Program-made: the position numbers and the translations under genes
Source: Palsa-506 sp050013415
GTDB lineage: Bacteria > Actinomycetota > Actinomycetes > Streptosporangiales > Streptosporangiaceae
NCBI GenBank assembly: GCA_050013415.1
Contig: JBEKFH010000150.1
Coordinates: 1 to 10,298, forward strand
Direction of reading: 5' to 3'
Length of the DNA stretch: 10,298 nt
The notes under the pieces: generated by a model
What the model saw: the letters and a program-made list of their open reading frames with translations, nothing else
Databases searched by the model: none
Told to the model about the DNA's origin: nothing
In this document: positions 5,850-10,298 of the stretch, in pieces
Layout: every line of letters starts with the position of its first letter
Position numbering within the stretch: the first letter of the stretch is position 1

Positions 5850-8533
5850 CCCTCTGCCGAGCCCACCGGGATTCCGGCCGCGGCCGCCGCCGGACCGGTC
5901 GCAGCCGCAGCCTCGGCCGGCGCGACCGCAGCCGACGACGCAGCCGCCGCTTGAGCGGCGGCGGCGAGTGCCTCGACCTCGCGCGGGGCCATCGGCCGGG
6001 CCAGCAGGAATCCCTGGCCGAGGCCGCAGCCCATCTCGCGCAGCGCAGCCAACTGCTCGGGTCGCTCGATCCCCTCCGCGACGACCTCGATGCCCAGGTC
6101 ACGCCCGACCCGGACGATCGTCCGGGTCAGCATGGCCAGGGTCGGGTCATGACCGAGGCCCGCCACGAAGGACGGGTCGATCTTGATGATGTCCACGGGA
6201 AGCCTTCGCAGGTAGGCCAGCGACGCGTGGCCCGTGCCGAAATCGTCAATGGCGAGCCTGATGCCGCGGCCGCGGAGCTCGGCCAGCCCGTCCGCCATCG
6301 GCCCGGAGCCCTCGATCAGCACCCGCTCGGCGACCTCGAGGGTGAGCGCGCCAGGCTCCAGGCCGCTGCCGGCCAGTGCCGTCAGCACCGTCTCGGTGAA
6401 CCGGGCGGCGCTGACCTGCCGTGGCGAGAAGTTGACCGAAACCCCGATGGCCAGTCCGGACGCGCGCCAGGCGGCGGCCTGGCCGCATGCTTCCCGCAGC
6501 ACCCAGTCACCGAGCGGCACGATCAGGCCCGAGTCCTCGGCGACGTCAAGGAACTCCGCCGGGGAGACGGGCTCTCCCGCGCGCCACCAGCGGACCAGGG
6601 CTTCCGCGCCGGTGACCGCCGCCGTGGCGAGGTCCAGGACCGGCTGGTAGTCCAGGCGCAGTTCCTTCTCGGTGATCGCCCTGCGCAGGTCGCTCGCCAG
6701 CTCCAGCCTGCGGACAACGTCCGCGTGCATGTGCGCCGCGAAGACCTCCACCCGCCCGCCGCCCGACTCCTTGGCGCGCGACATGGCCACGTCGGCGTTC
6801 CGCAGCAGGTCAGCGGGATCCCCGGTGTCAGCCAGGGCGACGCCAACGCTGGCCGTCAGCGGAACGTCACGGTCAGCGACATGGAACGTCGCGGCGGTGA
6901 TGGACGCGGCCAGCCGCTCGGCGATATCCACGATCTCCCCCGCGCTGGTGGCATGCTCCAGCAGGACGGCGAACTCGTCGCCGCCCCAGCGGGCCACGGT
7001 GTCCTGCGGCGGGACGGCTGCGCGCAGCCTGCGCGCAGCCTGCGCGAGCAGCAGGTCACCAGCGCCGTGCCCGACGGAATCGTTGACCGAGGTAAAGCCG
7101 TCCAGATCGAGGAAGATGGCCCCGGCCCGGTTCCCGCCGCCGAGCGCGTCCTTCGCCCGTTCCTCGAGGTACGCGCGGTTCGGCAGCCCGGTCAGCGCGT
7201 CATGGAAGGTCAGGTGGGTCACCTGGCGGCGCAGCGCCACCTGGTCGCTCATGTCCCGGGCGGTGACGAGCAGCCGGTCGGGCATCGCCGGGTCGTGATA
7301 TCGCGACACGGTGGACTCCACGTGCCGCCATGTCCCGTCGGATGAGCGCACCCGGCAGGGGAACCTGGCTGCGGCCGGGCCGCGCGCGGCAGCCCCCCGG
7401 GCGGCGGCCTTGCGGGCGAACCTGACGGCGCCGGGCAGGTCCTCGGGGTGAATCAGGTCGGCCAGCGCCGTCCCCGCCAGATTCTCCGGCGAGTAGCCGT
7501 ACTCGGCGACCGCCGGGCTGGCGTACCTGATCCTGCCGTCGAGATCGCAGACCAGCACGGTGTCGGTAATGCGCTCGGCGAGCTCGCGGAAGTGGCGGCC
7601 GGAATCCTGCCGGGTGACCGCTGCCGCCCGGCCGGAGATCAGCAGCCCGCCGGTCCTGATGGCAAGGGCGAGGACCGCGATGCCGCCGGTGATCGCGACC
7701 GCTGGCTCGGCTGCGGACCCGCCGGCCAGCGCCCAGATGATGATCACCAGCGCGGCCGCCGCCGCTGCCAGCGCGGCGACCAGGGTGCGCACGCCGCCTC
7801 CGGCCTCCCGGGCCTGGCCGCGGCGGCCGAGCAGGGTCACGCCGCGGGCCGGGCCGGCGGGCAGCCGCACCGGGCCGGCGCCGATCAGCGGGGCCGCGGC
7901 CAGCAGGCAGAACGCGGCAAGCTGCGTGACCTGCGTCCACCCGCCAGTCCCGGCTGCCGCCACCCTGGCTCCGACGGCCAGCGTGTCACTGACCGCGACG
8001 GCGGCCAGCGCGAGGAAGGGCGCGGCTGCGCGGCCGCCCGCGGTGACCGCGTACGGCAGCAGGACGGCGAGCGCGACCAGGTCAGCCAGCGGATGGATCA
8101 GGACGAGCGCGAACGTGCCCGCCCCGTCACCGGAGCGGTGGTAGAGCGATCCGAACTGGGTAACCCAGGCGATGATGAAGAGCGCCGCCGCCAGCAGGCA
8201 GCCATCTGCCAGCCGCGCCACGGCGTCGCGCGGCCACGGCGTGGACGGCTCCCGGCCTGCGGCCATCGCCACGAGACCCGCCGCCATGGCGGGCAGCGCG
8301 AGCAGCGAGAGCAGGTCACCGAGATTCAGCGGCACGGCGGTGCCGCCCAGCGGGCCGCTGAGCGCCAGCTGGGTGATCAGGCCCGTTCCCCAGGCCACGG
8401 CGGCAGCCGCGAACCACCGATATGCCTTCCGAACGGGCGCCTCGCGGCTCGTCGAGTCATGCCAGAGCACCGCGGCGGCCGCGGCGGCTGCCACTGCCCC
8501 GGCTGCGGCTTCTGCCAGCGCGTCCGGGCTCAT
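5831..8533 (-). CDS. Membrane PAS-GGDEF-EAL protein (cyclic di-GMP synthesis and breakdown)
   Basis: A 900-residue protein. The N-terminal third (about 5-300) has roughly nine hydrophobic segments, suggesting an integral membrane sensor of unknown ligand. A PAS domain follows (about 312-430, with SPAVAEYGYSPENLAG). The GGDEF domain (about 440-600) has DALTGLPNR (445-453), metal residue Asp476 and an intact GGDEF (517-521). The inhibitory RxxD site is absent: residues 508-511 read PPQD. The EAL domain (about 610-855) has intact EALVRW (644-649), Asn701, Glu733, DDFGTG (763-768), Lys784, Glu820 and Gln840, so phosphodiesterase activity is likely. The tail from 855 is Ala-rich. The architecture resembles Streptomyces proteins such as RmdA (PAS-GGDEF-EAL). 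The ATG at 8533 has GGGGA 6 bases upstream. The gene lies upstream of serA on the same strand, 119 bases apart. Whether it makes, breaks or only senses c-di-GMP in vivo cannot be told. Confidence 0.93.
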   Translation of the reverse strand: MSPDALAEAAAGAVAAAAAAAVLWHDSTSREAPVRKAYRWFAAAAVAWGTGLITQLALSGPLGGTAVPLNLGDLLSLLALPAMAAGLVAMAAGREPSTPWPRDAVARLADGCLLAAALFIIAWVTQFGSLYHRSGDGAGTFALVLIHPLADLVALAVLLPYAVTAGGRAAAPFLALAAVAVSDTLAVGARVAAAGTGGWTQVTQLAAFCLLAAAPLIGAGPVRLPAGPARGVTLLGRRGQAREAGGGVRTLVAALAAAAAALVIIIWALAGGSAAEPAVAITGGIAVLALAIRTGGLLISGRAAAVTRQDSGRHFRELAERITDTVLVCDLDGRIRYASPAVAEYGYSPENLAGTALADLIHPEDLPGAVRFARKAAARGAAARGPAAARFPCRVRSSDGTWRHVESTVSRYHDPAMPDRLLVTARDMSDQVALRRQVTHLTFHDALTGLPNRAYLEERAKDALGGGNRAGAIFLDLDGFTSVNDSVGHGAGDLLLAQAARRLRAAVPPQDTVARWGGDEFAVLLEHATSAGEIVDIAERLAASITAATFHVADRDVPLTASVGVALADTGDPADLLRNADVAMSRAKESGGGRVEVFAAHMHADVVRRLELASDLRRAITEKELRLDYQPVLDLATAAVTGAEALVRWWRAGEPVSPAEFLDVAEDSGLIVPLGDWVLREACGQAAAWRASGLAIGVSVNFSPRQVSAARFTETVLTALAGSGLEPGALTLEVAERVLIEGSGPMADGLAELRGRGIRLAIDDFGTGHASLAYLRRLPVDIIKIDPSFVAGLGHDPTLAMLTRTIVRVGRDLGIEVVAEGIERPEQLAALREMGCGLGQGFLLARPMAPREVEALAAAAQAAAASSAAVAPAEAAAATGPAAAAAGIPVGSAEGRPGRS

Positions 8534-8572
8534 CGGGCATCCCCGGAGGGAACCGAGCGCACCGTGCCTCCC

Positions 8573-8628
8573 TGTGCCAAGTCCGCTGTGCCACGTCCGC
8601 AGTGTCTCGTCCGCAGTGCCACGTCCGC
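8573..8628. repeat. 14-bp tandem repeat, four copies, upstream of the GGDEF-EAL gene
   Basis: The units are TGTGCCAAGTCCGC (8573), TGTGCCACGTCCGC (8587), AGTGTCTCGTCCGC (8601) and AGTGCCACGTCCGC (8615). All four share GTCCGC or CGTCCGC at the end. The array lies 40-95 bases upstream of the ATG at 8533, where promoter or operator sites would be. No -10-like sequence was found near it. Confidence 0.9.
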
Positions 8629-8638
8629 TGTCAATGAC

Positions 8639-8671
8639 GAGCCCGGCTGGGCCCGAGGGCCGGCCGGGCTC
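8639..8671. other. Strong GC-rich stem-loop
   Basis: GAGCCCGGC (8639-8647) pairs perfectly with GCCGGGCTC (8663-8671). Inside, GGCC (8650-8653) can pair with GGCC (8658-8661) around a CGAG loop. No T run follows on either strand. It could be a terminator of the T-less type common in actinobacteria, a small-RNA element or a DNA cruciform. A terminator is unexpected between divergent genes. Confidence 0.5.
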
Positions 8672-8940
8672 GCGTTCTGCGTCGCGCCGCTGCGCTGCGG
8701 CTCAGGCCGGCCAGCACGGACTTCGTAGTGGCCGGAATGTCGGGGATCGGCGACGCGGCGAACGCGCTCTCGCGATACGTGATGGGCTTTTACTTTACGT
8801 GTCGGAGGTCACGCTTCGATGGAGGGAAGGCGAACGTACAGCGGCAGAATCCGCTGCGACCAGCCTGGAGGCGTCCAGCGCCGAGGCCGCTGGCACCTGA
8901 CGAGGGCCGTGCCGCGGGAGTCCGGCGCGGCGATGACTGC

Positions 8941-9110
8941 CCATGTCTTAACCCGAATGTCACGATTGCTATGCGATTACTCAGCGTATTTATTTGGTTT
9001 GGCTGCGCTTAACGATTTCCCTATGCTACTTTTTCTCGGATTGGAGCGAACACGACTCTCCGTAAGCAATAGGTAGCGGATTGACACAAGGCTCCGACCG
9101 GAGCTAGCCA
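8941..9110 (+). promoter_or_regulatory. AT-rich regulatory region upstream of the glycoside-hydrolase-like gene
   Basis: By hand count 8941-9060 is about 45% G+C, and 8981-9040 about 42%, far below the neighbouring genes. A perfect TTGACA (9081-9086) is followed 18 bases later by TAGCCA (9105-9110), a weak -10. If used, this would start transcription only about 10 bases before the ATG at 9126. TTGCTA (8966-8971) with TATTTA (8987-8992) is another weak pair, with a short 15-base spacer. The composition suggests a silenced or conditionally used promoter region. Confidence 0.35.
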
Positions 9111-9125
9111 GTGGGGGAAAATGTC

Positions 9126-9947
9126 ATGGCCATTAGCCGAAGAACCTTTCTGGGTGGTGCGCTCGCCGCGGGCGCCCTGGCCTCTACGGGGGTCGCCGGG
9201 CTGACGTCAGCGCAGGCCGCCTCGAGATCCCCGCTGTTCGGGACCGACGATGTCAACTGGGCGGCGTTCACCCGGGCCGTCAGTGGCGTCCGGGGCAGGC
9301 GCTTCACCGCGCACGGGGTGCCGCGCTCCTTCCCCCGGCCCGGCGGGGTGAGCCAGATCATCCAGAACTTCAACCCGGACCCTGAGCAGGTGATACGCGG
9401 CTCCCTGGACCGGGCCCTGGTCGCCTATGCCAAGACCATTCCGAACGGCGGGATTGTCTGCCCGCTGCTGGAAGGCGAGCGGGCGAACCTGCACCACACA
9501 GCCGCCGAGGTGACCGGGGCAATCGACCATTGTTACAAGATCATCAAGGAGCATGCACCGGGCTGCCGGGTGGTCCAGACCCTGACCTGCTATTCGCTCA
9601 TCTCGCGCAAGGGCGCGTTCGACTCCTACCTCTCCCATCAGGTGGACGCCATCTACATGGACGCCTACCAGCACGACACCCGCAGGACGGTGGCCAACTT
9701 CGTGAAGCCGTGCGCCGACGCCATCCGCTCGGCGACCGGCAAGCCGCTCGGCATCGCGGAGTGCAACTCCTGGATGGAGTCCGAGCGGCCGTCCTGGTTC
9801 AGCGGCCTGTGGGCGCTGGCGCTGAGCGACCGCTACGAGGTGTTCTACCCGTTCTTCACGGCGCCGGGCGACGGGCCCCCGGTCCAGTGGGTGTCCCACG
9901 ACGACAGGACAATCGGCGTGCTGCGCATGATCGCCGCGGAGGCCTGA
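9126..9947 (+). CDS. Tat-exported glycoside-hydrolase-like protein (probable TIM barrel)
   Basis: A 273-residue protein. The ATG at 9126 is preferred over the in-frame GTG at 9111, because GGGGGAAA (9113-9120) then acts as ribosome site and the protein begins MAISRRTFLGG, a classic twin-arginine signal (Arg5-Arg6). AQA (29-31) before Ala32 is a likely signal-peptidase site. The mature part (about 240 residues) alternates strands and helices in the manner of small GH26-like or GH5-like barrels. Candidate catalytic acids are Glu116 in PLLEGERANL, where relatives have an HEPE- or HEGE-like motif, and Glu212 in GKPLGIAECNSW at the end of a late strand. Other marks are IYMDAYQHD (177-184), and FYPFF (240-244) near the end. 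The export call is strong, the enzyme class is inferred, and the substrate is unknown. It could also be a non-catalytic relative. The gene is probably monocistronic, behind an AT-rich leader. Confidence 0.7.
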   Translation: MAISRRTFLGGALAAGALASTGVAGLTSAQAASRSPLFGTDDVNWAAFTRAVSGVRGRRFTAHGVPRSFPRPGGVSQIIQNFNPDPEQVIRGSLDRALVAYAKTIPNGGIVCPLLEGERANLHHTAAEVTGAIDHCYKIIKEHAPGCRVVQTLTCYSLISRKGAFDSYLSHQVDAIYMDAYQHDTRRTVANFVKPCADAIRSATGKPLGIAECNSWMESERPSWFSGLWALALSDRYEVFYPFFTAPGDGPPVQWVSHDDRTIGVLRMIAAEA

Positions 9948-10045
9948 GGCGGAGGTTCCCGGAGCGCCAGGTGACCGTTGCGGATCATTGCGACGTCGCG
10001 GGCCGCTTGCCGGGATAAGGTCCGTAAGGTGGACCGGAATCATCA

Positions 10046-10297
10046 ATGACCGAGTGGCTGGCGCTGACCCACGGCCGGGTCCGGCGGGTTGTCACGATCG
10101 GGGACGAACTGGTGTCCTGGCCGGTACCGCTGGAGCGCAGCTGCCCGCGGCCACCGTGCTCCTGCGGCAGGCCGCGGCTCGGCTCCGGCCAGTCGTGCGG
10201 CAGCCCGGAATGCGTCATCCGGCTGCACCGCTCCGCCGCCTCGTCCCCGCCGCCGCGGGATTCCTCCCATCGCTCAGCGAGGCCCCGCCGGCACTAG
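10046..10297 (+). CDS. Small cysteine-containing hypothetical protein
   Basis: An 83-residue frame from ATG 10046 to TAG 10297. Third codon positions are strongly G/C biased in the first 60 codons, as in the real genes here, which supports coding. Five cysteines fall in the middle: CPRPPCSCG (33-41), then Cys51 and Cys56. The pattern could bind a metal such as zinc, but matches no family I recognise. The C-terminal 25 residues are rich in Arg, Ser and Pro and look disordered. GGA 7 bases before the ATG is a weak ribosome site. AAGG (10026-10029) lies in the loop of a small stem, GGTCC (10019-10023) with GGACC (10031-10035). No homologue or function can be named, and chance cannot be excluded. 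Confidence 0.4.
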   Translation: MTEWLALTHGRVRRVVTIGDELVSWPVPLERSCPRPPCSCGRPRLGSGQSCGSPECVIRLHRSAASSPPPRDSSHRSARPRRH

Positions 10298-10298
10298 C

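Larger units (their letters stand above)
8534..9125. other. Long divergent intergenic region
   Basis: These 592 bases lie between the GGDEF-EAL gene (minus) and the glycoside-hydrolase-like gene (plus). They hold a four-copy 14-bp array (8573-8628), a strong stem-loop (8639-8671), TACGTG twice exactly 20 bases apart (8776 and 8796), and a long AT-rich stretch (about 8941-9090). The small frames inside (8728-9012 and 8819-9076) have poor codon use and are not called as genes. Confidence 0.6.

Noticed and set aside
5951..8728. Plus-strand frames (5951-7345 and 7448-8728) opposite the GGDEF-EAL gene
   Set aside because: Low-complexity composition with no motifs; the minus-strand frame has complete PAS, GGDEF and EAL signatures.
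8728..9012. 94-residue frame in the same gap
   Set aside because: No ribosome site, composition shifts halfway through, and it is read in a different frame from the equally weak 8819 frame.
8819..9076. 85-residue frame with GGAGG 10 bases upstream
   Set aside because: It uses many codons that are rare here (TTA, CTA, TCA, CGA, AGA), crosses the AT-rich regulatory stretch and has no family resemblance.
9111..9125. GTG at 9111 as start of the exported hydrolase
   Set aside because: The G-rich stretch serves better as the ribosome site for ATG 9126, which gives a standard twin-arginine N-terminus.
9936..9955. GCGGAGG repeated on both sides of the hydrolase stop (period 13)
   Set aside because: Only 7 bases long and the period is not a multiple of three. 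It does not fit the stop-codon repeat pattern and counts as an exception to it.

Overview
The window comes from a high-GC Gram-positive bacterium, most probably an actinobacterium. The signs are strong G/C preference at third codon positions, several GTG starts, long spurious antisense frames, and the actinobacterial gene neighbourhood serA-leuB-FAH hydrolase. The order or genus cannot be settled from the sequence alone.

Layout. The minus strand carries, in transcription order: a membrane-bound PAS-GGDEF-EAL protein (8533 to 5831); serA for serine biosynthesis (5710 to 4118); leuB for leucine biosynthesis (4017 to 2968); a small DUF2630 protein (2909 to 2664); and, beyond an interruption, the first 108 codons of a fumarylacetoacetate-hydrolase-family gene (326 to the window edge). 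The plus strand carries a Tat-exported PHP metallohydrolase of the CehA/McbA type (656-2623), lying between DUF2630 and the FAH gene. At the right end it also carries a Tat-exported glycoside-hydrolase-like protein (9126-9947) and a small cysteine-containing hypothetical ORF (10046-10297).

How the genes relate. serA, leuB and the small DUF2630 gene look like one amino-acid biosynthesis unit, with a plausible promoter and dyad just upstream of serA. The c-di-GMP gene upstream of serA is on the same strand, 119 bp away, and probably has its own promoter. The two plus-strand exported enzymes are separate units. Each follows an AT-rich island in otherwise GC-rich DNA, as is common for conditionally expressed or silenced accessory genes.

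Most unusual signals. (1) Short tandem repeats lie in most of the gaps between genes. At three gene ends the stop codon itself lies inside a tandem duplication whose period is a multiple of three, so the stop is repeated in frame: PHP gene 15 bp, two stops; leuB 24 bp, three stops; GGDEF-EAL gene 18 bp, three stops. Downstream of serA a 28-bp unit repeats with a 42-bp period. (2) LeuB has Ala where the family has its third metal-binding Asp. (3) The PHP hydrolase carries a large beta-rich insertion between its metal motifs. No tRNA, rRNA, insertion sequence, CRISPR array or phage gene was seen. I did not find a convincing new multi-gene system; the stop-codon repeats are the best candidate for something undescribed.
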